Source: DATFVA01 sp963721075 (lineage in GTDB: Bacteria; Bacteroidota; Ignavibacteria; Ignavibacteriales; Ignavibacteriaceae). From it: 64,000 nucleotides of DNA. The stretch lies in contig CAVRHV010000024.1 of the NCBI GenBank assembly GCA_963721075.1, forward strand, positions 1-64,000, read 5' to 3'. Positions within the stretch are counted from its first letter, which is position 1. Each line of letters opens with the position of its first letter. The position numbers and the translations under genes were made by a program. The notes under the pieces were generated by a model that was not told the origin of the DNA, ran no database searches, and saw only the letters and a list, made by a program, of their open reading frames with translations. Of this stretch, positions 20,080 to 30,300 are shown in pieces.

Positions 20080-21252
20080 ATGACCGTTCCATTATTAGAT
20101 TTAAAAAAACAATATCAGTCGTTGAAAAGTGAATTAGATGAAGCTCTTATCCGCGTAGCAGAATCGCAGTACTTTATTCTTGGTCCTGAAGTTGAAAAAA
20201 TGGAAAAAGCGTTCTGTGAATATCTTGACTGCAAATATGCCATTGGCGTTTCTTCAGGTACAGACGCACTTCTGGTAGCTTTAATGGCTCTTGATATTCA
20301 ACCGGGAGATGAAGTTATTGTACCGACATATTCCTTTTTTGCTACTGCGGGTGTTGTTTCCAGGATGAATGCGGTTCCTGTTTTTGCAGATATCGATCCG
20401 GTTACCTTTAACATTGATCCTGATGATATTGAAAAGAGAATAACACCTAAAACCAAAGCCATCATTCCGGTTCATTTGTACGGCCAGAGCTGTGAGATGG
20501 ATAAGATTATGGACATTGCCCGGAAACATAACCTGAAAGTTGTTGAAGATGGTGCCCAGGCAATCGGGGTTCAGTATAAAGACGGCAGACGTGTCGGTAC
20601 TATAGGTGATATCGGCTGTTATTCATTCTTCCCGAGTAAGAACCTTGGATGTTTCGGAGACGGCGGACTCGTTGTTTCTAATGATGATGAGCTCGGTGAA
20701 AAACTTCGTATTCTTCGGGTGCACGGCGGTAAACCCAAATACTATCATAAAATTATTGGTGGAAACTTCAGACTGGATGCTATTCAGGCTGCTGTGCTGA
20801 ATGTAAAGCTGCCCCACCTGGATGACTGGTCGGCTCAGAGACGTGGAAACGCAGAGCTTTACACCAAACTTTTTATCGAAGCTGGTCTGGCTGAATCAAC
20901 CGGAAAAATCAGGTTCGATGATAAAAACAAAGTGCTTCTGCCTGAAGCTGTGTACAAAGATTCCGGAGTTAAGAATTATCATATTTATAATCAGTATATT
21001 ATAAGAGTGCAGGGCAGGGATGCAGTAAGGAAACATCTTGCTGATAATAGTATTGGTTCAGAAATTTACTATCCCGTTCCATTCCATCTTCAGGAATGTT
21101 TCTCTTCGCTCGGTTATAAAAAAGGCGATTTCCCTCTGGCAGAGGAAGCAGCAGATGACTCTATTGCTCTTCCGATTTATCCTGAATTGACTGAAGAACA
21201 ACAGAAGTTTGTAGTTGAAAAGATTGCTGAATCCTATAAAAAAATAGTTTAG
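20080..21252 (+). CDS. wbpE: DegT/DnrJ/EryC1 PLP aminotransferase, WbpE-like
   Basis: Sugar aminotransferase that would add an amino group to a keto nucleotide sugar, here most likely the 3-keto UDP-GlcNAcA formed by the WbpB-like protein. The 390 residues carry GVSSGTDALLVALMAL, the PLP ring-stacking and phosphate segments, VEDGAQAIG, and the PLP-lysine loop SFFPSKNLGCFGDGG. RMNAVPVFADIDPVTFNIDP and KLPHLDDWSAQRRGNAELY are typical of the family. It lies within the operon, 16 bases after rmlC and 7 bases before fcl. Substrate assignment rests on context. Confidence 0.85.
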   Translation: MTVPLLDLKKQYQSLKSELDEALIRVAESQYFILGPEVEKMEKAFCEYLDCKYAIGVSSGTDALLVALMALDIQPGDEVIVPTYSFFATAGVVSRMNAVPVFADIDPVTFNIDPDDIEKRITPKTKAIIPVHLYGQSCEMDKIMDIARKHNLKVVEDGAQAIGVQYKDGRRVGTIGDIGCYSFFPSKNLGCFGDGGLVVSNDDELGEKLRILRVHGGKPKYYHKIIGGNFRLDAIQAAVLNVKLPHLDDWSAQRRGNAELYTKLFIEAGLAESTGKIRFDDKNKVLLPEAVYKDSGVKNYHIYNQYIIRVQGRDAVRKHLADNSIGSEIYYPVPFHLQECFSSLGYKKGDFPLAEEAADDSIALPIYPELTEEQQKFVVEKIAESYKKIV

Positions 21253-21259
21253 TTGACGA

Positions 21260-22235
21260 ATGACAGGAAATTTAAAAGAGAAGAAAATATATATTGCCGG
21301 GCATGCCGGTATGGTGGGCTCGGCAATTAAAAGAAAGCTTGAAGCTGAAGGTTACAAGAATCTTTTAGTTAAAGACCTTTCTGAACTTAACCTGATAAGG
21401 CAGGAACAGGTTGAGAGATTTTTTGATGAACAAAAACCGGATATAGTCATTGTAGCGGCTGCCAAAGTTGGTGGTATTCTTGCAAATAATACCTACAGAG
21501 CTGAATTCATTTATGACAACCTGATGATAGAATCGAATATTATACATCAGGCATATGTTAATAAGACCGAAAAACTGATTTTCCTCGGCAGCAGCTGTAT
21601 TTACCCCAAACTCGCGCCTCAGCCTTTGAAGGAGGAATACCTTCTGTCGGATTACCTGGAATATACAAATGAGCCTTACGCGGTTGCCAAGATTGCAGGA
21701 ATAAAACTTTGTGAGAATTATTACAGGCAGTATGGCTGTGATTTTTATTCTGTTATGCCCACGAACTTATATGGTCCTTATGATAACTTTAATCCTGAGA
21801 CCTCCCATGTTCTTCCTGCCCTTATACGAAAATTTCATGAGGCAAAAGAAAAAAATCTTTCTTCAGTAACACTATGGGGAACCGGAAAGCCAATGAGAGA
21901 GTTTCTCTATGTTGAGGATCTCGCTGAAGCAATAGTATTTCTGATGGAAAATATAGAAGCCGGAAATATATATGAGCAGGGTATTTCTCATATCAATATA
22001 GGTACAGGGGAAGATCTGACAATAAATGAACTTGCACATATTATTGCTGATATAACAGGTTTTACCGGAAAAATAGAATATGATACTACCAAGCCTGATG
22101 GGACACCCAGAAAACTTATGGATGTTTCCAGGATAAACAGTCTTGGTTGGAAATACAGTACCAGTCTGAGAGAACGGAATTGAAAAGGCTTACGATTGGT
22201 TTAAATCTAATGTTCAACAGCAGAGGATAAAATGA
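21260..22235 (+). CDS. fcl: GDP-L-fucose synthase, C-terminal frame break
   Basis: NADPH-dependent epimerase/reductase converting GDP-4-keto-6-deoxymannose to GDP-L-fucose. Short-chain dehydrogenase fold with IYIAGHAGMVGSAIKR, LGSSCIYPK, the YAVAKIAG catalytic Tyr/Lys and PTNLYGPYDNFNP. The given frame stops early after LRERN. Removing the C near 22174 restores LREGIEKAYDWFKSNVQQQRIK and a stop at 22233-22235 that overlaps the gmd start as ATGA. The corrected length, about 324 residues, is normal. Gene order is fcl-gmd, so the enzyme acting second is encoded first. Confidence 0.92.
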
Positions 22236-23360
22236 AAAGAGCTTTAATAACAGGGATAACCGGACAGGACGGAAGTTATCTTACCGAAATATTGCTTGAC
22301 AAAGGATACGAAGTCCATGGAATCATAAGAAAAAGCAGTTCCTTTAACACAGGCAGAATCGACCATCTCTACAGCAATAAAGAGATACTGGATAAAAAGC
22401 TTTTTCTTCATTACGGCGATCTTGTTGATACAAGTGCCTTAAACCGTCTTCTGGAAAAAATTGAACCAGATGAAATCTACAACCTTGCTGCACAAAGTCA
22501 CGTTAAAGTTTCATTTGAAGTTCCCGATTATACCGCCCAGGTGGATGCCCTGGGTACTCTCAGATTTTTAGATGCCATCAGAGAAGTGGGTTTAAGGAAA
22601 GTTAAATTTTACCAGGCTTCTACAAGCGAGCTTTTTGGAAAAGTTCAGGAAGTCCCGCAAACCGAAGAAACACCATTTTATCCTCGTTCCCCTTACGGAG
22701 TCGCAAAACTTTACGGATACTGGATTATTAGTCAATTACAGGGAAGCTTACGATATTTTCGCATCGAATGGTATTCTGTTCAATCACGAATCCCCGAGGC
22801 GCGGCGAAACCTTTGTTACAAGAAAAATTACGAGAGCAGTATCCAGAATATCGGCGGGATTGCAGGAAAGGCTGCTCCTGGGAAACCTTGATGCAAAACG
22901 CGACTGGGGTTTTGCCCCGGAATACTGTGAGGGGATGTGGAGAATTCTCAATCATAAAAAAGCTGAAGATTTTGTGCTGGCAACAGGTGAAACTCATACT
23001 GTCAGGGAATTTGCGGAATCTGCTTTTAATGAAATAGGAATAACGATTTCATGGAAAGGTAAGGGAGCCGAAGAGAAAGGATTAATAAAAGACATTGATT
23101 GGGATAAAGGCAAAAAGCTTTTGTCAAAGGGAGGATCAAAGACAGAGTACAGGTATTCATTTTCAAATGAACTTAAAAAAGGAAAGACTGTAATTGCTGT
23201 TGATCCCGACTATTATCGACCGACAGAGGTTGATTTATTAATTGGTAATCCGGCAAAAGCTAAAAAGGTACTTGGCTGGAAAGCTAAAACAACATTCACT
23301 CAGCTTGTGAAAATCATGATTAAGTCTGACCTCGAAAAGGTTATGATGAGAGGATATTAA
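22232..23360 (+). CDS. gmd: GDP-mannose 4,6-dehydratase, one frame break
   Basis: NADP-dependent dehydration of GDP-mannose to GDP-4-keto-6-deoxymannose, feeding Fcl. The first part has RALITGITGQDGSYLTEILL, YNLAAQSHVKVSFEVP, ASTSELFGKVQEVPQ and YGVAKLYGYW. The second continues VNYREAYDIFASNGILFNHE, PRRGETFVTRKITRA and the C-terminal YYRPTEVDLLIGNPAKAKK. The join is near 22728-22732, and dropping one A gives GYWIIVNYREAYDIF. The corrected 375 residues match the family. It overlaps the fcl stop by 4 bases. At the 3' end its stop overlaps the convergent CHAT gene by 4 bases. Confidence 0.93.
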
Positions 23361-26300
23361 GAAGTAAGTCTCTTACGGTGGATTATAATGACCACTACAA
23401 GTGCTGCTGCGATAATTGTCAGCAATATCATAATTGACAACGACACATTTTTATGGGGTTTCAGTTGAACGGGAGAGACATTCCCGGATAACACAAATGC
23501 ACTCCAGTAATATGGATTCGGTGAATATTTTTTTATGAATTCAGACTTTGCCAGTCTTAACGCTTTTGATTTACTGTACCCCATACTAAGCTTTTCGTAG
23601 AATAGAGTCATCAGCTTTGAGGTATACCTGTCGTTTACATCCCAGAGTGAAACCACCACACTTTTCGAACCGGCCTCAAAGAAGGCTTTTGTCAATCCAA
23701 GAATACCTTCAGATTTATCGATACTGCCAAGACCCGAATTACACGAACTCAACACAACCAGGTCACTGTTAAGTTTTAGTTTAACAATTTCTCCTGCTTC
23801 CAGGAAACCGTCATTTTCAGCATCATAAGTGTTTGAGAAAAATATCAATGGCTGCTTTTTGTAAAGGAACGAATGAGTAGATAAATGAATTATCCTGCTC
23901 AACCCTGCATTTTCCTTAAAATTAGTTTCCGTTGCATTCTTTTTCAGAAGGATGGTACTTGCATTTATAATCTCTCCTATGCTGCTGACCTCTTCACCTG
24001 AATATTTCAGCGGCAGGAGTGCAAGATTTCTTGGTATTCCCGGCGGTTCATCCAGGAGTCCTCTTCTTTCTGAGAACTCAGGTGAATCAGTATTTATTGA
24101 CGGATCACCTACAAGAAGCACCTTCCCGCTATTTTTCAAATGATTCTTTTGCTGCTCTATAAACGTAGCAGCAGATGGGGAATAGGAAATATCATAATCT
24201 GTTAAAAAGAATTTCTTATTAGTATATGAGTAAGGACTTTCATCAGCACTGTAGGAAGTTACCAGGAATTCCAGGGGTATCGATATCAGTTCAGTACAGG
24301 GTGAAATAATTATTTGTTGCCCCTGGGGAATATTTTTAACCACCGGCTCAACGATCTTTCTTATATAAGGTATTTGATGCTTCTGCGTTGAAGGAAAACA
24401 AATCCTGATTATAAAAAGCGTCTGTTTTCCCGGCATTGTTTTCAAAATAAGGAGATATCTCCGCAATCATCCCCGCAAGCTGCTTTGATGAAACATCAAA
24501 ACTGAACGGTTTGAAGTTATTCTTATTGATAAGGAATGCATAAAGATTGTTTTCAATAGAATAATATGAAATAAGATTCTCATCTTCTGAAAGAGAGCTT
24601 TGGATCTCTCCAATAGAAGGCCAGCTCTCCATATTCAGATAGGGCCGGAGTGTCGGGTTGGATTTAACGAGGGAGTTTTTTAATGCTGTAAGCTCTCCTT
24701 TTACCTTTTCAGTTTTTTCTCTACCGTATATTCCGGAATGAATGATCCAGTCATAGTCATAAAGCTTACTCAAAATCGTGCTATCTTCCAGAAGGGTCTG
24801 CAGCTTAAGATTATTCAGGTTCTGCAGCAAACTCCTTGAATGTGATTTGTTTATAAGTTCAAAAGCTTTGCGGTATTTTTTAAGGCGGAGATAATGCGCC
24901 GCAAATGCATCAAACACATCTCTGTTGCCGGAAAAATATGATATCTGAACATCTTCTTGTCTGAATAAAGGCCGGGAAACATCCTCAATCTGATCAATCG
25001 CCAACCTGTAATAGTGTTCTGCGGCTTCATTTAGATTTTTTGAGTCGTTTAGCTTTGCAAGGTTAAAATAGGCTTCGATCTCAAGAGTTCTCTCATTAAG
25101 ATTTTTTACTATTTCAAGCGTACGTTTATAAGCAGATTGAGCACCCTCAAAGTCATCACGTTTTTCGAGAATGCTGCCTCTTATATTTTCGGCTGCTGCC
25201 TGCAGATATGAGAAATTATGGGAGGAAGCTTCTTTGGTTATGGAATTCAACAGTACCAATGCTTTTGAATATTCTCCTTTTTTAACTAATACCTCTGCCC
25301 TGTTCTGTGCCGATAAAAGAGCGGTATATAAAGCTCCATCTTTCCGGGAAAGTTTTTCTGCTTCTAAAAAATATTGTTCTGCTGTATTCAGGCTGTCGAG
25401 TTCAGAATATACTGTTCCCAGCTTATCGTATATCTCAGCAGTCAGGAAAGGGTTATCGATTTTGCCGCACTCCGATTCTGCCTGCAGGTAATAACCCAGG
25501 GCGTTATCAGTTCGGTCAAGATTAAAATTGAGAGCTCCCAGTCCGCTGTTTATTTTTATACTGAGCTCCACTGCTTTAATATCTCCGCTAAGCTTCTTCG
25601 CTTCATTATAATATTTCAAGGATTCAGAATAATTGGATAGGTTTGAATAAGCATCTGCAAGACCGGTCAGGTTCAGGACCAGTGAGCGTTTATTATCGCC
25701 GGCAAACTCAATTCCCTCATTGTAATATTTAATCGCACTTTCATAGTTGAAAATTGACATATAGATCTTCCCGATATTTTCGGAAAGAAGCGATAACCTC
25801 AGGCGGTTCCCCATATTTTTATAAAGTGCATAACTTTTTAAGTAATTCTCTTTTGCATCAATTAATTCATTTGTATAGCTGTAGGATACTCCGAGTTCTG
25901 AGTATGCATAGGCTTTTAGTTCATGGTTTCGAATTTTCTCAGCAATCGATACCGCATTCTGATATTTAGTCCTTGCTTTATCAGTAAAGCCCTGAATATC
26001 ATCCATTATTCCGAGAGCTACATAAGCAAACCCGGAATTCTCCATCATATGGTGATCCTGAGCTATTTTGAAGGCTTTCCTATAGATATCGTCTGCCAGA
26101 TCATATTCTCCGGAAAGAAAGTAAAGAGCACCCTCTGCGAGGAAAGCCTTAACCTGAAAATAGGAGTCATCCGTAGATATATCTATCGCTCTTTTTATTA
26201 ACATCAAAGCCTTATTATAATCACCAAGACTTCTGTAAGAGTAAGAGAGTCTGTATAAAATAAATTTATTTGAAGTATCAGTCATAAGACTCTGCTCGAA

Positions 26301-26816
26301 GCGTATCTTTGAGGATTTATAATCAGCATTCTTATAATCAATTAGTCCAAGCAGGTAATTCTTTTCTCCCGGATGAAATTCGTTGGAGGATTCCACTTTC
26401 GATTGAAGCAGCTGCAGTCTTCCTGAAGCACTGGCAGCAGTGACAAGCTCATCATAATAGGGGAAATAATGAGGCATCACATTGAGATATGTATTCAGAG
26501 TATCATACATCTCCTTGAATTTGATTTGCTTCTTAAGCAGTACAGCCTGAAGGAGAGCCTTATGGTAATCGTTCTTTAGGTCTTTAAGTACGTTCAGATC
26601 TTTTTCAACAGGAGCAGGGGAGTCTGTTAAATAATATTTCATCAGCGAAAGTCGCTGCGGATTCCAGCCGTCTCTATTTACTTCTGATAACAGAGAGTCA
26701 GGTGAATTAGATGAATAGGTATAGAGATTATTATGTAGTCCGGAATCGACTCCGGCCGGCTGCAGAAGTGTGAAGATAAAAGCAATGAATAATATTGATA
26801 CTTTTTGTAAAATCAT
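23357..26816 (-). CDS. Exported TPR-CHAT domain protein (caspase-like peptidase), one frame break
   Basis: Large protein of about 1150 residues once joined. An N-terminal signal peptide (MILQKVSILFIAFIFTLLQP) precedes about 600 residues of tetratricopeptide repeats (for example LSYSYRSLGDYNKALMLIKR, LGVSYSYTNELIDAKENYLK, AEIYDKLGTVYSELDSLNTA). The C-terminal CHAT domain has the catalytic-His motif IIHLSTHSFLY and the catalytic-Cys motif LVVLSSCNSGLGS, then GLTKAFFEAGSKSVVVSLWD and PYYWSAFVLSGN. A last membrane helix (SIMILLTIIAAALVVVIII) and a basic tail follow. The frame break is near 24365: removing one base links NTYIRKIVEPVV. CHAT is a caspase/separase-clan cysteine peptidase fold. The topology places the peptidase outside the cytoplasm. 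It is 9 bases downstream of the anti-sigma gene and presumably co-transcribed. Confidence 0.88.
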
Positions 26817-26825
26817 TTAACACAA

Positions 26826-27797
26826 TTATTCCATTTCCCCCAGAAGTTTTCTTGCTTCTTCCATCTTACTGCCCCTCTCTTTTATAACCATATTTAAATA
26901 TTTTTCTGCATTCTTTTTTTCATTAAGCATCAGGTTCGCTTTAGCCAAATAAAAGTAGGAGTTCAGTTTAATATTATCGAATTTTCCGGAATCGTTCTTT
27001 TGAATACTTTCTTCCAGGTTAAGTATACCTTTCTCTGTTCTTTCCCGGTTATATCCCGGAAACAATCCCAGGAAACTATGTTCAGATGTTTTGAGATATG
27101 ATAAACCGATTATATAATATGAATAAAATATCGTCTCATCATCGGGATTTAGTTTAATATCATTCTCCAGATAAGCTATTGCCTTATCATATTTATCCTG
27201 CTCAAGAGCCTTCAAACTATTCTGAAAATTTTCTGTGGCCCTGCCGCGGGTGATTGAAAATTGTGAATCCTGTCGAATTGCTGCATCAGCATAATAATCA
27301 GGGGTAGTAAATGATGAAATAATGTATAGTGCCAGGTAAATAAATCCAGCGATCAGAATCGATGCAAAAGCATAACGAGGTGCTTTATACCTGGAGGACG
27401 GTATTCGCTGAGATAAGCTCTTTGATTCAGAAGAGTCATCTTTTAATTGAGTGAAAGTTTCAGATACAAAATTATCCGCATCCGCATATTCCGAATTCAA
27501 TTCCTTAAACAGTTCAGAACATTTATTGCATTTTCTCAAATGTTGTTCTATAAAAGAAACTTTTTCGATGATTGATCTGTCGTCGGACTGCAGACCGTTT
27601 TTATAGAGGGTATACTGTGCCAGTACGTCCTCGCTTAAATGAGATGAATGGTCTGCTATCTTTTGCAACTGCTGAAATGTATTTGCCAGCTCGCTTAGTT
27701 CTTCATCGTTACTAATAAGTGCCTCAAGCTCTGCCTGTTCTGCCGAAGTCAGGTTTTTCCGTCCCAGCAGCTCTAATATTTTTTCTTTTTTATCCAT
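26826..27797 (-). CDS. Membrane anti-sigma-like protein: zinc-finger (ZAS) domain, TM helix, TPR region
   Basis: The 323 residues split into three parts. An N-terminal cytoplasmic part carries the zinc-binding anti-sigma motif H-x3-C-x2-C (HLRKCNKC, about residue 88). One membrane helix follows at about residue 145 (YAFASILIAGFIYLALYII). An extracytoplasmic C-terminal TPR region (NSLKALEQDKYDKAIAYLEN, YIIGLSYLKTSEH, YLAKANLMLNEKKNAEKYLN) completes it. The gene is 62 bases downstream of an ECF sigma gene, the usual sigma/anti-sigma arrangement. Role inferred: it holds the sigma factor at the membrane until its outside domain is modified, bound or cut. The outside TPRs could dock with the TPRs of the CHAT peptidase encoded next. 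Confidence 0.82.
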   Translation of the reverse strand: MDKKEKILELLGRKNLTSAEQAELEALISNDEELSELANTFQQLQKIADHSSHLSEDVLAQYTLYKNGLQSDDRSIIEKVSFIEQHLRKCNKCSELFKELNSEYADADNFVSETFTQLKDDSSESKSLSQRIPSSRYKAPRYAFASILIAGFIYLALYIISSFTTPDYYADAAIRQDSQFSITRGRATENFQNSLKALEQDKYDKAIAYLENDIKLNPDDETIFYSYYIIGLSYLKTSEHSFLGLFPGYNRERTEKGILNLEESIQKNDSGKFDNIKLNSYFYLAKANLMLNEKKNAEKYLNMVIKERGSKMEEARKLLGEME

Positions 27798-27859
27798 CTA
27801 TATCTGTCTATCCGTATTTATAACCAATTAGTGATTTGTTGAATAATAAAGTGACAACT

Positions 27860-28417
27860 TTAGATTTTTATTTTAAGTTCCTCAATAGTTCTGTAGAACA
27901 TCTTTTTTACAGCATCCTCAGATTTTCCCATATTCTCCGCAATTTCGGCAAATTTTAAGTCCTCCCAGAACCTCATTTTAAATATTTCCTGCTTGTCGGA
28001 GCTTAAGGTATTCAAAATTGAGACTATTTTTTCGGCATCTATTTTAACCGATGGGTGCTCACTGTTCTGCTCGACATAGTAAGCCTCATCAAGCTCAAAT
28101 GTTTTCCTTTTTTTGGATTTTTTGTACCAATTGACAAAGGTCAGGAATAACACACGTCTAAGCCAGTTTTCCAGACTCTCGATTTTGTGATATTGTTCGG
28201 CAAAAGACAGATAAACATTATTTGAGAGGTCATCCACATCTTCCGTATTTGGTATCTTCCCATGCCGTAACTTTGAGTGGAAATAACTATATGAAATTTC
28301 ACGTATTAAGCCCGACAATTCGCTGAAAGCTGACGAATTTCCTTTTTTCGCCTTCGAAAAAAGCTCATCCAGTTCATTTCCGGAAAAATTTATGTAGTTT
28401 AATTTTTGATCAGCCAA
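27860..28417 (-). CDS. ECF-type RNA polymerase sigma factor
   Basis: The 185-residue protein has the two-domain ECF layout. The sigma-2 region is about residues 25-95 (NNVYLSFAEQYHKIESLENW, LRRVLFLTFVNWYKKSKKRK). The sigma-4 helix-turn-helix is about residues 130-180 (LSSDKQEIFKMRFWEDLKFA, EIAENMGKSEDAVKKMFYR). The only plausible start is a TTG codon (MADQKLNYINFSG), as no in-frame Met lies upstream. It is the first gene of the sigma/anti-sigma/TPR-CHAT set. It is divergent from a T9SS-exported protein gene with a 78-base shared promoter region. Targets are unknown. Confidence 0.88.
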   Translation of the reverse strand: MADQKLNYINFSGNELDELFSKAKKGNSSAFSELSGLIREISYSYFHSKLRHGKIPNTEDVDDLSNNVYLSFAEQYHKIESLENWLRRVLFLTFVNWYKKSKKRKTFELDEAYYVEQNSEHPSVKIDAEKIVSILNTLSSDKQEIFKMRFWEDLKFAEIAENMGKSEDAVKKMFYRTIEELKIKI

Positions 28418-28450
28418 GGGAAGTATTATTTTGTCACTATTGACTCAATT

Positions 28451-28470
28451 GTATTACTATTAGTATAATT
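28451..28470. promoter_or_regulatory. 11-bp palindrome in the divergent sigma/T9SS promoter region
   Basis: TACTATTAGTA at 28455-28465 is a perfect odd-centre palindrome. It lies in the 78-base gap between the divergently transcribed ECF sigma gene and the secreted T9SS protein gene. Position makes it a possible operator. The gap is very AT-rich, so a chance palindrome is a real alternative. Confidence 0.25.
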
Positions 28471-28495
28471 ATTATAATCAACTTAAACAATAATA

Positions 28496-30097
28496 ATGAG
28501 ATTTTTAACCGCAGGTATTTTCATATTCCTTTTCTGTATTTCTGCAAAAGCTCAGCCCATACTGCAGCTCAATCCTGATGAACTGGAATACCACGATGTT
28601 TTTCACAGGCTTCAGAATGCTTATTTTGTGAATACCGGGGATCAAACTCTTCAAATTGACAGTATTTATTATAGTAATAATGATTTTTATTATTTGAGAT
28701 TTGACAATTACTGGAGGTATCCTATCTACATTGAACCCGGTGATTCAATAATGATGGATTGTATACTTTCGGGTTACCTTAATTATACCTATGAGGATAT
28801 CGAAGACACATTGTATATTTATAATAATGGGGTAAATCCCTACGAATACCTTAAAATAAAGATTGACTATTATGAAGACGAACACTATACCGGAACTTTG
28901 CAGGGAAATGTGAGCTCAGATGGACTTCCTGTAGCAAATGCGGATTTATATTTTCTGTATGGGGGAAATTTCGTAATTGCGCAGGGTGTGACGGATGCTG
29001 CAGGCAATTATTCCGCTGAACTTCCGGTAGGTAATTATACAGTAGCAGCCGCTAAAGATTCCTATTATGTCTCCTTCTATGACCAACAGTTTGATCCGTT
29101 AAGTGCGACCCAGATATTCGTCGATACAAATGGAATTTCTTCCGCTGATCTGAACCTGGTCAAGGTTACCCCCACACAGAACTCCATTTCGGGTACTATT
29201 TATGATTCTCTTGCAATATATCCATTAAAAAAGGGAATTGTAATTGTAAGAAGCGGTACACATACTCCGGATAAGATTATGCACAATAAACTTACCACTC
29301 CTGCACTGGGAGGAGCATATGCAGCTTTCGTAGACCAGACTGGTTCGTATACAGTCGACAATATTATTGATCCTGGATATTACTACGTCCAGTCTTTTTC
29401 CGATTATTACGTTCCATCATATTATGATACTCTGGGAAATAATCCCGGGTTCTGGCAGGATGCCGATTCTATTTACATCGGTTCACAACTTAATAATGCT
29501 GACATCTACATGCCCAGGGATTCTTCTGTAGGAGGAGGAATCATATCCGGTACTGTCGGAATTGCCGGTAAACTTGATAGTATTGTAACAGATGCAATTG
29601 TTTATGCGCAGTCGACTGAAAATAATCTTATTACTTATGCTTTCTCACAGGCTGATGGAAACTTCAGGGAGAATTTTCTTCCTTATGGCAGCTATTACCT
29701 TGTTGCCCAAAAAATTGGTTATGAAGATGCAGTGAGTGATAAAATTATTATAGATAGTACTATGACATCTATTGGAAATATTACCTTATTATTTTCTTCT
29801 CCTAATTCTGTAAAAGAGCAAGAAATCATTCCGGACCAGATAAGTCTTTCCCAGAATTATCCCAACCCTTTCAACCCTTCAACCACTGTAGAATTTCACC
29901 TTACACATGGAACCAATATCATTCTCAGAGTGACAAATATTCTGGGTGAAACTGTTTCAGTTCTTCACGACGGATATTTATCTTCGGGAGATTATAAAAT
30001 GCTTTTTGACGGGAGAGGATTAAGTTCAGGAATATATTTTATATCCCTAATAACTCCTGAAACATCCCTTATAAGAAAAATACTTCTTCTGAAATAA
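28496..30097 (+). CDS. T9SS-exported protein with carboxypeptidase-regulatory-like domains
   Basis: The 533-residue secreted protein starts with a signal peptide (MRFLTAGIFIFLFCISAKAQ). The middle contains at least two carboxypeptidase-regulatory-like beta sandwiches (GTLQGNVSSDGLPVANADLY ... AAGNYSAELPVGNYTVAA; GGGIISGTVGIAGKLDSIVT ... GNFRENFLPYGSYYLVA). The C-terminal T9SS type A sorting domain reads SQNYPNPFNPSTTVEF ... SGIYFISL ... IRKILLLK. No enzymatic motif is recognised, so an adhesive or structural surface role is likely. It is divergent from the ECF sigma gene and could be one of its targets, but this is only positional. Confidence 0.82.
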   Translation: MRFLTAGIFIFLFCISAKAQPILQLNPDELEYHDVFHRLQNAYFVNTGDQTLQIDSIYYSNNDFYYLRFDNYWRYPIYIEPGDSIMMDCILSGYLNYTYEDIEDTLYIYNNGVNPYEYLKIKIDYYEDEHYTGTLQGNVSSDGLPVANADLYFLYGGNFVIAQGVTDAAGNYSAELPVGNYTVAAAKDSYYVSFYDQQFDPLSATQIFVDTNGISSADLNLVKVTPTQNSISGTIYDSLAIYPLKKGIVIVRSGTHTPDKIMHNKLTTPALGGAYAAFVDQTGSYTVDNIIDPGYYYVQSFSDYYVPSYYDTLGNNPGFWQDADSIYIGSQLNNADIYMPRDSSVGGGIISGTVGIAGKLDSIVTDAIVYAQSTENNLITYAFSQADGNFRENFLPYGSYYLVAQKIGYEDAVSDKIIIDSTMTSIGNITLLFSSPNSVKEQEIIPDQISLSQNYPNPFNPSTTVEFHLTHGTNIILRVTNILGETVSVLHDGYLSSGDYKMLFDGRGLSSGIYFISLITPETSLIRKILLLK

Positions 30098-30300
30098 GAT
30101 TTCTTAAGCTTGTATTAAATCAATCTTTTTTGCTTCGGGGAAAGAATCCAATCTTGATGATATAACCCCTAAATGCTTGTTTGCAACCAGGTTATGAGAA
30201 TCACATTAATCCATCGATGTTATCCTTCCCACCAGATTTGGCTTCAGTTCCTTTAAATTGAAAGGGAATTCGATGTAAAACAGAATGAAAAGGATAGATT

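Noticed and set aside
23357..28417. Type III-E CRISPR (craspase) locus
   Set aside because: The TPR-CHAT plus sigma resemblance is noted, but there is no Cas7-11, no Csx30/31-like gene and no array within the window.
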